From Nephromyces sp. MM_2019 (lineage: Eukaryota; Apicomplexa; Aconoidasida; Nephromycida): 64,000 nucleotides of DNA. The notes below the pieces were generated by a model. That model was not told the origin of the DNA and made no database searches. It worked only from the letters and a program-made list of their open reading frames with translations. Position numbers and translations under genes: made by a program. Positions 12,597 through 24,047 of this stretch are shown here, piece after piece. The stretch is from contig JADHZB010002064.1 of assembly GCA_015657535.1 (NCBI GenBank), positions 1-64,000 on the forward strand, given 5' to 3'. Within the stretch, counting starts at the first letter, position 1. Every line of letters starts with the position of its first letter.

Positions 12597-13527
12597 TCTT
12601 AAAATTAAATAAAATAGGTATTGTGAATCAACTTTAAAAAATTTATTTTCTAGGAACTACTTACAATGGATGGCTTCCCAATAAAATTATGATTATAATT
12701 TGCTGCTCTAATTCAAATCTGTATCAAGGTGCTTAGTATATCAACGTTTAATCAATATGTGAGATTATAATAAGCCCTTAACGCTTAATTCTTTATCTTT
12801 TTCCATTATTAATTCATTTGTCTAGACTAAGCATAATTGCTTACCAAGAATTGTGCTAGTATATCTCCACCAAAAGTAGCACAGTTTGTATTACCCTCGA
12901 ATTGGTGAAAAATCCATACTATTTTAGAGTTCCATTGGTAATATTTATGCTATTTTAGTTAAGTAATAAAGCTTACCTACGTATTTTAGACTTCTAGTTG
13001 TAATATTTATATCATTTTAGTTGCTGCTCAAAACTTAGACACAATAGTGCAGCTGGAAAGCTTTTTCAAAAAACAGGAAGTTATAACAATTTATGTATTC
13101 ACTAAGCATCAGGTTTATGAAACTTTTTAAAAAAATAAAACGTGATTCGCAGCCTATATTTTTATTTTGAAATTTCAATTCACCACATGATTGGTTTTGT
13201 ATTAAAATTAGCTATAAATTGAAAGATTACTTAGCTAACAAAACTACAAACCTTTAAAGAACAAACAGGCTTCATAAATCTCCTAAGCCAGTGATGTACT
13301 TCATCTTCAAAACATAAATTACAAAGAAACATTGTAATAGTAGAAAAAACATCAATAAAAATTATTTTACATATTATTGGAATTAATTAAAAGAACACAT
13401 AACGCATATAACTTTACTTACCTAAATAATATTTACTCATTAAAGCCTCCTTTATATTTTATAATAGCAGTTCCACACTTTAAAGTTTTTAGTTTTAAAA
13501 AAGCTTGTACTTTTCAGAACTTTAAAT
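12597..13527. other. Divergent intergenic region between arginase (-) and BT1 transporter (+)
   Basis: No gene seen. It should hold both promoters. An imperfect direct repeat of about 23 bp (TAATATTTAT followed by ATTTTAGTT) occurs near 12941-12963 and 13001-13023. Confidence 0.5.
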
Positions 13528-15132
13528 ATGGGTAAAAACTCTTTTTTAAAAAATCTTGGAATATTTTGTAACCCATATAAGATTTATGGTTACCATAAAA
13601 GATGTATCGAAAACTTCGGACTCAAATTCATTTCCATGTTGTTTACAACTTACTTTATAGTAAATGGTTTATTAACTGAAACTGTAACAAGCTCGCAGTT
13701 ACCATTTTATATATTTCATAAATATAATTCGCAAGATTATCAGCTAAACATGAATTTATCGAGAATATCTAGTGCTTTAAAAGGTTTTTTAGGCGTGATT
13801 TCAGATGTATATCCAATTTTCGGATACTACAAAACCCCCTATATGTATATAACAAGCTTTCTGGCATTTATTTCAATTTTTTTATTGATAGTACTGCCAC
13901 CTAAAGCATTATTTTCATTCAAAGAACTTCCTGCGCTATTCTTTTTCATGTTTTACATTGAAGAATTTGCTCATGATTTATATTGCCAAGGCAAATTTGC
14001 CGAAAAGATGTCTCAGAAACCCAACTCCAAGGCAGACCTAGTAACATTCTCAATGTTTTATCAAACTTTTGGTAAGCTATTTCCTTCTATTTATGTAGGT
14101 TTATGGGCTGATAATTTAAATATAAATAGTATATTTTTTCTTGTTTTACCACTAACAATATCACCGGTGTTACCACTCTGGTATGGTTGTATGGTGGATG
14201 ATTCTGCAACCCAAGATAAAAATAATAAATTAGATTTTGAAAAGATCCAAAAATATGGAAAACCTATGATTTTAGGGTGTTTAATAACAATACTTGCTGT
14301 CGGCATGATTTTAATGTCGATTTTAACAAGTCCTTTAGCACGAGCACTGTATGGTGTTACTGCTTCAGTATTTCTAGGTGGTCTTACCTTTTTTAGTTTA
14401 CCTTATATTATTGCTAAGGCTAATCTTTATATATTTTTATGTGATTTGGTCTATTTTGATATTAGGGGACCAATGCAGTATTGGTTCTTAGCTGAGGAAG
14501 ATTGTGTTCCAGGAGGACCAAATTTTGATTATTCCTTTTATTTGACTGTGTCTGGTACATTCAAAATTTTGGCTCAATGTATGGGCATCATCCTTTTTCA
14601 AATTATACTCTGCCATTGGAAAATAAGAACTATCTATTGGTCAACTACTTTATTGAGAGTTATAGCTTCTTTATCTGATATTTTCATTGTTCTGAGATGG
14701 AATAAGGCCATTGGTATCCCAGACCAAGTATTTTTCTTACTAGGAAATACAATCATGTTTCAAACTCTTTTTATGATGGATTTGATGCCTTCTAACTTTT
14801 TGATTGCTCGATTATGCCCACCAAAATTAGAAGCTTGTATATTTGCAATTATAGCTGGATATGCTAATTTTGCATTATCTGTTGCCGAAATCTTAGGTAT
14901 ATATTTTCAAGATTTCCTTAATGTTTACGGATCTGCTGAACAAGGTTGTAACTATAAAAATTTTGTGCTTCTTATTTTTATATCTAGCATTATTGGACCG
15001 TGTATAAATGTTTTAAATACTTTCTGGATGGTTCCAAATATCAGATTGACAGATAATTTTGTAAAGGAGGTCTTTAATAAAGAAAAGAAAATAGTAATCA
15101 AAAAAGATGATTGGCAGGAAGTAAACTTGTAA
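13528..15132 (+). CDS. BT1-family folate/biopterin-type membrane transporter, intronless
   Basis: A 534-residue single-exon protein with about twelve hydrophobic segments, the layout of the BT1 branch of the major facilitator superfamily. Family members carry folates, biopterin and related compounds across membranes in protists, plants and cyanobacteria. Features that fit include the N-terminal YFIVNGL helix, the ALKGFLGVISDVYPIFGY loop after helix 2 (the most conserved BT1 signature), the Lys/Pro-rich start of helix 3 (KTPYMY), and the RVIASLSDIFIVLRWNK and MDLMPSNFLIARLCP segments in the second half. The substrate cannot be read from sequence. Its neighbours share no obvious pathway with it. 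Lack of introns is unusual beside the split genes around it. The ATG at 13528 follows an AT-rich leader and precedes a polar N terminus. Confidence 0.88.
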   Translation: MGKNSFLKNLGIFCNPYKIYGYHKRCIENFGLKFISMLFTTYFIVNGLLTETVTSSQLPFYIFHKYNSQDYQLNMNLSRISSALKGFLGVISDVYPIFGYYKTPYMYITSFLAFISIFLLIVLPPKALFSFKELPALFFFMFYIEEFAHDLYCQGKFAEKMSQKPNSKADLVTFSMFYQTFGKLFPSIYVGLWADNLNINSIFFLVLPLTISPVLPLWYGCMVDDSATQDKNNKLDFEKIQKYGKPMILGCLITILAVGMILMSILTSPLARALYGVTASVFLGGLTFFSLPYIIAKANLYIFLCDLVYFDIRGPMQYWFLAEEDCVPGGPNFDYSFYLTVSGTFKILAQCMGIILFQIILCHWKIRTIYWSTTLLRVIASLSDIFIVLRWNKAIGIPDQVFFLLGNTIMFQTLFMMDLMPSNFLIARLCPPKLEACIFAIIAGYANFALSVAEILGIYFQDFLNVYGSAEQGCNYKNFVLLIFISSIIGPCINVLNTFWMVPNIRLTDNFVKEVFNKEKKIVIKKDDWQEVNL

Positions 15133-15655
15133 TTTTATCACGAACTTAGCTAATATTAAAATTTTACAATTTTTACTTTATCAATTACTTTATCTCATAA
15201 TTTTAGTTTCAGAAGATATTTCATAAAATCTTGTAATATGAAATAGGTTCTCAATTTATATATAATGTAGTTAATTTCTATTTATAAATTTAAAATGTAG
15301 TAATATTATATATCTTTTTTTTCTATTTGGAGAAACAAATTTTTCAATATTGAAGTATTAGTGTATAAATTTTTTATAAAAAAACTAATGTAATTATAAA
15401 TTGGACTAGATTACAGCTATATGTATATAATATTATTATATATTAATTTTATCTTGAGTTAATCAAGTTAAGTGAGTGTACAAGGCTTTCACTTTTTTAC
15501 TAAGTCGAAAAAGTTGCTATCATACTGATTCTTAGAAAATATGTAAAATAAATATCGAACCACAATCTTTTGAAGATTGATTTTGATAAATATTTAATAA
15601 ATGGACGTGCACTTCAAGTTTAAAATAATCTTGAAATTTCACACTTGTAAAGGAG
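15133..15655. other. Convergent 3' intergenic region
   Basis: AT-rich gap between the ends of the BT1 gene and the MED21 gene. No coding signal or structured element recognised. Confidence 0.5.
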
Positions 15656-17002
15656 TTATTGTCTCTCGATGGATGTTTGTAATTTTTTGATTTCATCGCA
15701 CATTTGTTTATAGATAACTTCTCCTTTAGATTTTAAGTTGTTGAGTTTAATCATAGCTTTTTCATTTTCAGAAAGTAAATTTTTAAACTCCTGTTGGTTT
15801 TCCTAAAGTTGGGATTGTATAATATCAGTAATGTGGAAGGCTTGTCTTTGTGGCTTAGACATGAAAAGTTATTTGTATTAGTAACTTTTTTAAAAAGATC
15901 TCATAGTGCTTAAAATGTGAACACTTAGGCTCTTGTAATATCAAAGTCAAAGCAAGATTAATGAAAAGTAAATAAGCGTATTTTAATCAGAAAATATATA
16001 TCTAGTTTAAAAGTATTTGTATATACATCCTTGTGTAGTATATTTAGATTGAAAAAAGCATAGATATTATATAATTGGTATCAAAGTGTAAAAATATAAG
16101 TATTAATTATATTTATTATTAGGAATTAATATATATTTCTCATGAAAACTTCAAATGTGATTTCATGCATTAGAGACACTTTATTGTTTTAATTACTAAG
16201 TTGAAGTTTTATACTTACTTTCGATTTAAGACTTGAAGGAAGCTTATCTATTTCTTGGAAGCTAAGTTGTATTATATAATATAAAGAATTTACTCTAAAT
16301 TTTATATTTTCTTCGATGGATGTGTCATTCTCTTGATCTTCTTTATCCGCTTCATAGAAAGATAATGATTTTGCATTTGTTGAAAGAAAGTTGACTGCAT
16401 CCTGAATCAATTTTTAATGTGATTTGAATTAATAATTTTTTTAAGATTAAATTAATTAAGGGGAAATAGAGGAAGTATTTAAAAGTGGTTTTCAACCAAA
16501 TATTTTCATTTATGTATTTCCACAGGGACGTTTATAAACCTCAAAAAAAGTTTCCGCTAGTGACATTTAATTTATAATCTCTATAGACTTGTAACTACCA
16601 TACCATAAATGATTGTTGTAATAATTAAAAGTAATTTATGTTAAGTTTAATTGATACTTTTTTGTAGCTATTTATGTCATGGCTTCTTTTAGTACTATGT
16701 GAGTCAAAAAAATATCAATAATGTAATTATTTGTATGATAAATACTTAATCTTCGTCCGTATCTTAATTTTTTCCTTTTTTTATTTTTGAAAATAAGTTT
16801 GAGCCCCCTCTTTATCAAACTCCTACCTCAGAAATCTTAAACCTCATTGGTGATATTATAATAGTTTTTATGTAAAAATTGTATAAATTCCTACCGTAAG
16901 AGAATTCATTGAGTTGATAAGTAGATATTGTAGTTTGCTAATGCTATCATCAGCAGGTGGGGATGGGAGAGTAGGCCTTGTGGGAGGTATTTGTGGCCTC
17001 AT
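15656..17002 (-). CDS. MED21: Mediator complex subunit 21, three exons
   Basis: Exons 17002-16895, 16401-16219 and 15802-15656 each break between codons and give 145 residues, almost the length of human MED21 (144). MED21 (Srb7) pairs with MED7 in the middle module of Mediator, bridging regulators to RNA polymerase II. The pattern fits: a short Pro-rich start, then a helix with SISKLQYLLINSMNSL, DAVNFLSTNAKS, a central helix ending in IDKLPSSLKSK, and a C-terminal coiled coil beginning ENQQEFKNLL. The IDxLP motif followed by a heptad-rich tail is the family hallmark. Overall similarity is low, so the call rests on length, order and motif. The gene is divergent from the small membrane gene at 17365. 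Confidence 0.75.
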
Positions 17003-17364
17003 TTTCGTTTAAGATGTCAATACAAAGTGCATGAAACGTTCAATTAATTTATTGGTGAAATATCTTATGAGAAGAAATGTTAAATTTTCATTATTAGTTT
17101 ATTATCATTTAAGCCTTGTTTATAATTTTTCTTCTATTGAGGAGGGTAAGACATATTTGACTAGGTTTTTTTTAGATTATTGAAAATAATAAGTAAATTA
17201 TAATAGAATTTGCTAATGCTGTATTTTAAACTGTAAAATCTACAAATTTCTAAACTTGGTTAGTATCTTTGTTTCCACCAATATACATAAATTTCACAAG
17301 ATTATGTAAATGTATAATCATTTTATAATTTTAATGAAAAATTGAATTTACTTTCTTATAGCTA

Positions 17365-17673
17365 ATGAATACGACTTATATTCTAACAATTATCATACTA
17401 GCTAACTATAGTCAATGTGAATCTCAAAAAAGAAACAACTCTCAAGTTATTTTAGTTCCATATTTTGATTCCATATTTTTATTTGTTACCTCTTTGCTTA
17501 GATCTATCTTATTGATACTTGTGATTGCAATCATCTTTTATTATTTATACGTTGTATTTGTTTATCCTCGATTGATCGTTATTGCTAGTTTCAAAAATAA
17601 TTCTTCGATGGATTATATAAGTAAGAATATTAAAATAAATTTTGTGATATTAATTGAAATACAAGAAAATTAA
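17365..17673 (+). CDS. Small predicted membrane protein, unknown function
   Basis: A 102-residue open frame. Residues 1-18 look like a signal peptide ending near the SQCES segment, and residues about 32-67 form one long or two close hydrophobic helices (FLFVTSLLRSILLILVIAII) ending in YVYPRLI-like positive residues. The remainder is short and polar with a second weakly hydrophobic end. No family recognised. Its 5' end lies about 360 bp from the MED21 start on the other strand, so the two may share a promoter region. The gene could continue by splicing beyond the stop, but no good donor was seen. Confidence 0.45.
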   Translation: MNTTYILTIIILANYSQCESQKRNNSQVILVPYFDSIFLFVTSLLRSILLILVIAIIFYYLYVVFVYPRLIVIASFKNNSSMDYISKNIKINFVILIEIQEN

Positions 17674-18024
17674 TAAACTTAACTAACTTGCTTTAAAATT
17701 CTATTAAAATATTATTACTATAAATTGTTTCAAATTTACTTAAAATTCAAAAAGTTAACTTAAATTTGTAATGATACAAGATACTTCCCTGCTAAAAATT
17801 TAAATTTGATTATATTTTATATAAAATCTTTGGAAAGTAGATTTAGCGGGGGGGGTGATACATATTATGCCAATAGATTTAAAATTGAATTCTGACTATA
17901 TAATATACAGAAACTTGGATAAAAAATTTAGAAATTTAATAATTTGAAAAATAGGGAATTTGAGAACCAATCTTGTAGAACTAATAAGTTTGACAATTCT
18001 TTTTTTTGTGTTGTCTATCTATTA

Positions 18025-19643
18025 TTAAAGATTTGGTCTGGACTTTCTGTAATTTGTAATCAAGTCAATATATGATAGACTATCAAAATTTTGATTATTA
18101 ATAAAATCATTAGTTAAATTATCGGCAACTTGTGACATATTTAACTTATCATGGTCACCATTAAGGAAAAATAAATTGTCGGGATATTGGATCTCGAATT
18201 GGGAACCATCTTCTGAATAAACTTCCGAGGATTCAACAGAATACCGTGTGCTTTGTACATCATAGTTTTTTTGATTTAGGCTAGAACTGGATCCTGTAGT
18301 TGAGCAGTTGGATTTTTCCAGGTGCGTTTTATAACGTAGGTTACTGCCCGTGTGAGTTGATATTGAAGAACAATGAAACTTATCGAATTCGGCTTCATTT
18401 TGTTTCTTAGATATTAGGTAATCCCTGTGGTTATTACTTGTGGTTTTTTTATACAGCAATATATTCTCATTCGACCTGAGAAAATTACAAGAATAGTTTA
18501 ACAGGACATATATGTAAATTATCAAATAAGAATTTTACCTATTATTATCGATATCTTCATGATAGTGTGACTTGCAATCGCAACTTTTAGAGCTGTCACA
18601 GTTTGCTGGGAAATTTGTAAAATTGATTATTGTAAGAAGGAATTGAGAACAATTAGATTAACTTACAGTCTATAGAAAAGAATTTATTGAGTAGCATTAT
18701 AAGAAGCTGGCATTTAAGGCATTTCTCTTTGCTGATGCAAGACATCGTTTCTAAAAATTTTCTCATAATCTCACAAATATGTTCATCCTTTGGACCTTTT
18801 TCAAATTTATCATCAATATTTTCTGCAACATGTTGTATTTTTGGTGCTTCTCTTATAATTGTTGGAGATAAGCTAGAGCTTTCACTAGTGAGATTTGGTG
18901 TCGGAACTTTACGTTTTATTAATTGATTATCCTCACTTGCTCTGGATAAATATAAATACATGGTAATAATAAAAATATGGGATAAAAAATTTAAGCAAGA
19001 AATTACGTACGGGAGTCTTCTTAGGTCCTTTTCACCATGTGCATGTCTGCAGCTATCTCCTCGGGTGCAAGTACCAAGTTTATAATATTTACAAAGCGTG
19101 GTTTTATAAATATCTTCAGTTGAATGAAGCTCTTTTGATCCATGAGCGAAGTTACAATCGGCTTTGTTGCATTTTCCCTTAGGAGAATATATATAAATTC
19201 ATGAGTCAAAGATGAAATAAAACTAGTTTTTACTTACAAGCTCCCAATATTTGCATATGGAAGTCTTTCTGAAGACCTCTTGGGTTTGACTTTTATCTTC
19301 AGAATCGGTATAATTAATCGGAGAATTAGTGTTGCTAAGGAAAAGATAATTAAAGGTTATAAAAATTTATAATTGTGTGAAATGATTTTTAACGTTTGTA
19401 CCTGTGCTTTTTAAAATCAAAGCCCATGTTTGTAATATTGTCTCTAAGACCTATTTTATATGTTGACAATTTGTCAAGATTATTATAATCATTCAAATAA
19501 TCTTCAAAATGAAGATTATCCTTTTCTGCTTGTAGATTATCAATTCTGTTGTTTTTTTGTTTAAGAAGAGCCTGAAACTCAACCCACTGTAGGTTTTCCC
19601 ATACCTTATCTAAGAGTGGATTTGTCTTCATTTCACTATCCAT
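18025..19643 (-). CDS. Tandem CCCH zinc-finger protein, six exons
   Basis: Exons 19643-19402, 19334-19238, 19177-19011, 18941-18667, 18605-18539 and 18475-18025 join in phase. Two CCCH fingers follow each other across the exon 2/3 junction: first CKYWELGKCNKADCNFAH (C-x7-C-x4-C-x3-H), then CKYYKLGTCTRGDSCRHAH (C-x7-C-x5-C-x3-H). Both are led by a KTSI/KTTL motif, the arrangement of RNA-binding tandem CCCH proteins such as those of the TTP class and many protist RNA regulators. A third Cys-rich patch, CDSSKSCDCKSHYH, is in exon 5, and exon 4 contains CISKEKCLKCQ. The N terminus is a Gln/Asn/Leu-rich coiled-coil-like segment; the C terminus is Ser/Asn-rich and disordered. Likely an mRNA-binding regulator; the target is unknown. 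Confidence 0.85.
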
Positions 19644-19852
19644 GAATTATGTTAATAATAATTTAGTTAATTATCACTTTTTTTGTTGTTATAAATATTC
19701 CTTTTAAATTAATTAAAACTTATTTAATCGTATATTTCTATAGATTTATTTACTAAGATGTAATTTATGTAAGTGTGTCCGCAAAATAATTGAAAACTTG
19801 TTGATTTTGTTTGGGGATTTCAAAATATAGTATAAACTATCGTTACATGAGA

Positions 19853-20023
19853 TTAGAATGATCCCGAGAGTAAACTGTTGAGCTCATTTGAAAGTAATGT
19901 AGCAATAAGAAGCACGCAAAGAAGAGAGTTGAGAAGAAGCATATTTAATGAAAGGTCAAGTGTCATAGATGATATGAAAGGAGTTGGAACAACAAATGAC
20001 GTTGCTTTAATTGTATTTTCCAT
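19853..20023 (-). CDS. Possible 56-residue single-span membrane protein
   Basis: A short frame from the ATG at 20023 to the stop at 19853. It encodes a polar N terminus (MENTIKATSFVVPTPF) followed by a strongly hydrophobic helix, MLLLNSLLCVLLIATLL, and a short polar tail. The sequence is less AT-skewed than its flanks, which argues for coding. It resembles in size and layout small ER tail-anchored subunits, but no family is recognised. It could be chance. Confidence 0.35.
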   Translation of the reverse strand: MENTIKATSFVVPTPFISSMTLDLSLNMLLLNSLLCVLLIATLLSNELNSLLSGSF

Positions 20024-22297
20024 CGTGATTAATTAATATAAATATCTGTTAAATAGTAGGATGGCTTATAAATTTGGTTATATAGTCACTGCTGAATTTT
20101 TGTTGCTCCAATCCTGTACATGTTACTTAGACAAATATTATAAAAATGTTGGTTCATTTAATATATTAATATTGCTCAATAACAACTTTTTATTTGATTA
20201 ACTAGTTGTCTTTAATCTGTTCAAATTATTTTAAACTAGATATGATGCAAATTAAATAAGATTCAAATTGGCAGTTTTTTTTTTCTTGTTCTTCTGAGTG
20301 TTATAATAGGTCTTTTCGATTAATATTTCCAATGTAAAATTATCCAATTCCTTGATATTTACTAAGTTTATTTCTTTGATCAAAAATATTTGAAAATAAG
20401 AAAAGTTAAACTACTGTTTTTTATAACAGTGGAGTGCTATTTCCCAAGCTTTGAAGCTCAGTGATTGTTGGATAGTAAAAAAAAATAGGATTAGTTGCTA
20501 AGATTAAAAAGAATGTAATTAATGATATGTGTGTTTCTGTTCTGTTTTTTTTATAAATTAGAAGAAAAGTTTTTATTGCCTGAAAACTGATAGATTTGTT
20601 GTTGTATATTTTGAATAAAATTAAAAAAGATAAACTGATGAACTAATTGTTAATTTCTATTTACATAGTTGGATAGAAGAAGTTATCAGAAAGCGAGCAA
20701 AATTAACCTGAGTAAGCTGCAGAATCTACAAGTGGAAAACCACTTCCGCTCATGTTTAAAATTTTTACAATCTTAGAGTGGTGTATGTAAAGATTTTTTT
20801 GAAATTATTTTGATAAAGAGCACTTATCTTATAATTAATCTACTATACCTAGCCTTTTTTATATAATCTGAAATTAGCCACTTATAAGTTTTGTTAGTGA
20901 AGTGAAGCTATTAGGTCTAGGGTTTAAAGGGAGTTTGAAAAAAATTAATTGATGATACATGAATGATACGTATGACTTTAGCATTTATAGAAAATTTTGT
21001 ATGGAAAATACAAAGTGCACCTACTAAATAAGCCTCAAGCTCTAGAGCTAAATCTGGGCCATCAGCTTAGTGTTGAGGAATTGCTAAATTCTGTGTTTGC
21101 AATGTACATTTTTACTTCAGTACATAATTTGGCCAAATTCAAAGCTTGTGCAAAGTTTATTCTGTTAACCCTACAAAATTTAACCCGAAAAAAGCTGATC
21201 TGGTATATATTTTTTCACATGATGTTTGTTGAAAGCGTTTCTTTTATTAAACATCTAAGATACATATTTTAATTCATAGCTTTATGAATCACACACTTTA
21301 AAGTTAAAAAAGCTGTTCATAGCTGATGCCAAAAAAGGCATATTATTCCTTTACGCTTGACATAATTAACAAGGGTAAACTTAAAAAAATTTGAGTGAGT
21401 ATAAATTACATATCTTATTATTTTAGAGATAATAAAACAACTTTTTTAATTAACCCTCAATAAATAATAAAATTTTCAAATTATTTTATATCCTAAATTT
21501 TAGCACTTTACCAAATTTATAGAAAAATCTAAATGGCACGAAATACACACAAGTAAAACTTGGATAAACTTTAATAACACTTTATTGTCCTTACTCTGAA
21601 ATGAGCAACATAACATACTTTCAATCCGATACAAATATAATTTAGTTATTAATATATATATACATACACAGCACCCTAATTGTGATGAGATATCTTACAC
21701 AAAGTAGCCCAAATATAAAAGTACTTACTTAAACAACTTTCATATCGTCATGTTTAAACATTCCATTATGATTTTTTAACTCCTCAAACTTTAAAATAAT
21801 ATTAAATAAACAGCAAGCTGAGTAATATAAAACAAACTGCATTCATTCATAATTGAAAACACCCAGCTAATCTTATGCTGTAATAAATTTAAAACAAAAG
21901 CTCATAACTTCATCTATGAAATACAATAGCTAATTGTTTATCATGTTGAATTGGTAATAAAAGGAAATTAACAATGAAAAGTCAGATAGATAGATACATT
22001 ATAGAGTTAATTTTATTTTTTAACGAGACTTAAAATTCACTTGGAAAGTTTTAATAACAAATGTTATTCAATAGTTCTTTTTGGTTTTCAAAAAAAAAAC
22101 GAACTAGAACGTTTTCTTCAGTAACATTGAACTTATTTAAATTTTTTCAATTCTCTGAGTAAGAGAAAATGATGTACGAGGTAGTACCACATAAAAAAAG
22201 TTACTTTTCTGATTATTATGATAGTTATGTTTTTTATATTAGCTAATTGATTTTACCTTTTAAAATTAAACAATCATTATATAAAGTATAGTTTTTT
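20024..22297. other. Long intergenic region without a recognised gene
   Basis: AT-rich, with scattered short open frames on both strands that lack codon bias, domains or splice context, including one of 91 codons at 20997-21272. I see no RNA gene. Confidence 0.45.
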
Positions 22298-22405
22298 AAA
22301 CACGTAACTATTCTATAACACACTTTGAACATTAAGCTATAGTTAGTTAATAAACACGTAACTATTCTATAACACACTTTGAACATTAAGCTATAGTTAG
22401 TTAAT
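22298..22405. repeat. Perfect 54-bp tandem duplication
   Basis: 22298-22351 and 22352-22405 are identical 54-bp units starting AAACACGTAACTATTC. The duplication is in non-coding DNA about 330 bp upstream of the copper transporter gene. Confidence 0.95.
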
Positions 22406-22730
22406 TTACCAAGGCTTAATATAAGAGCCATTGAGTTTTACTCCAATGGGACAATCAACATAACGCATGAATCTGGTTCAAATTTTTACAAAACCCCTAT
22501 GCTCTTGCACATCTGTTAAATCATTTTAACTCTTTCATATCAGTTTGTTTTCAAGTTTCGCCTTTCAACACACTTCTCGTAAACTAGTCTAATTTAGAAT
22601 TACCCTAATTATAATTGTTAGATAAATAGGTCACAATAGGACTATTATACTACTAAAAGTTAGACTTTGATAAATAAAAAATTATAATCATAAGTTGATA
22701 ATAAAGCTATATTACAGCCACAAGTCAATA

Positions 22731-23204
22731 ATGGTAACCTCTCACAATCACGAACCTACAAGCCACAGTAATCATGGTATTCATGAGCAAGATCATGGAG
22801 GTCACCATCACGAATGTCACCATCATCACGCACACGCATTAAAATTTGCATCCTTTCCAATAACAATTCTTGGAAAAGATATAAAAGTCATTTCTATAGA
22901 ACACTATGTCCTAACTTTAGTTATACTCTTCATTTTTTCACTTCTGTTTTCTCTTTATAAAGAATACCATAAATCAAAAAAGGCTAAATCAAACAAATCA
23001 TTGAGAAATACTTTATTTAACTTATTCATATTTGGACCACACAAGGCTCTATTATATGGCATTGACCTTTTAATTATGTTAATTATGATGACATTTGATA
23101 TAGGTATTATTTTGGTAATTTTGCTTGGCTTTACAATTTCGCATCAGATTTCAAAATTGCCAATCTCAATTTTTAGAACTAGAATCGAAAACACATTGTC
23201 TTAA
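22731..23204 (+). CDS. Ctr-family copper transporter, His-rich N terminus
   Basis: The ATG at 22731 gives 157 residues, typical for the short Ctr class. Residues 5-36 are rich in His (HHHECHHHHAHA), the extracytosolic metal-gathering tail. Then come TM1 (about 59-76, VLTLVILFIFSLLFSLY), a basic cytosolic loop (KSKKAKSNKSLR), TM2 with the obligatory Met-x3-Met selectivity motif (MLIMM, residues 116-120) and TM3 (123-138). Ctr trimers import Cu(I) across the plasma membrane or release it from vesicles. The usual GxxxG helix-packing motif of TM3 is only half kept (GFTIS), and few Met motifs occur in the N terminus, so a vesicular or low-affinity form is possible. An upstream ATG at 22695 would add a short extension. 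The stop is included in a tandem duplication. Confidence 0.82.
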   Translation: MVTSHNHEPTSHSNHGIHEQDHGGHHHECHHHHAHALKFASFPITILGKDIKVISIEHYVLTLVILFIFSLLFSLYKEYHKSKKAKSNKSLRNTLFNLFIFGPHKALLYGIDLLIMLIMMTFDIGIILVILLGFTISHQISKLPISIFRTRIENTLS

Positions 23205-23272
23205 TTTTACACCATTAATTCCAGTAGTATAAACATTGTCTTAATTTTACACCATTAATTCCAGTAGTATAA
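23193..23272. repeat. Perfect 40-bp tandem duplication spanning the Ctr stop codon
   Basis: Units 23193-23232 and 23233-23272 are identical. The first contains the last codons and TAA stop of the copper transporter, so the second lies in its 3' UTR. Confidence 0.95.
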
Positions 23273-24047
23273 ACTATTAATATATCCCATTGATAAATTT
23301 TTGAATTTTTACTACCCAGGTGGTATCTTTTATTCTTTTAGAAATTCACAAATTTATTAACCCGTTTAGGATAATTGTATACAGCTTTTTAGTAATGAAA
23401 TAATTAATAAAATAATTAGAAGATCATCAAAAAATCGTACAAATTTTTCATCATTATAATATTGCAAACATTTTAAAAGGTGTTAGTATAAAATTTGAAA
23501 AAGATTTGATTCAGTCTATTGCTAAAATAAAATAAATAGTTTTAATTTCATATTTACACTATTATTATAATTATTGTTATATTCAAATAGGAAATTTCCA
23601 TAAAAAAATTATTAAAAATGATTTACATTGGTTTCGGATTATATAATTGACCAATGTGTTTAAAATAGTATTTTTATTATATATAAATTTATGCAACAAG
23701 TATTCAGCTAGAAAATATAATGCTTTTATGACCTGCTTTCCTCAGAAATTTGGATATTTGAAAAAGTTTGTAAAGTAGTTTCTTTAAATATGGAATCTTT
23801 ACAAAATTTAGATAGAGAATAATTAGGGAGCTTTAGCATTAATAATATTAATCAACAAGTAAAAAATATAATCAAATATATTCCAAGTAATATATTTAAA
23901 TTTCAATTAGTCAAGAAGATATCAAATAGGTTATAACATGAATCAACATTTGAAATCAAAGAGCAAAAGGTAAATAGTGATCCATTGTTCAAAAGAGTTG
24001 TGAAAGTGACTTCAATATGCTTCAGTTGTGTTGCTAATTTCTAGGGC
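23273..24047. other. Convergent intergenic region
   Basis: AT-rich gap between the copper transporter and threonine deaminase 3' ends. No gene seen. Confidence 0.5.

Noticed and set aside
20997..21272. 91-codon plus-strand frame
   Set aside because: No domain, poor codon composition and no splice partners.
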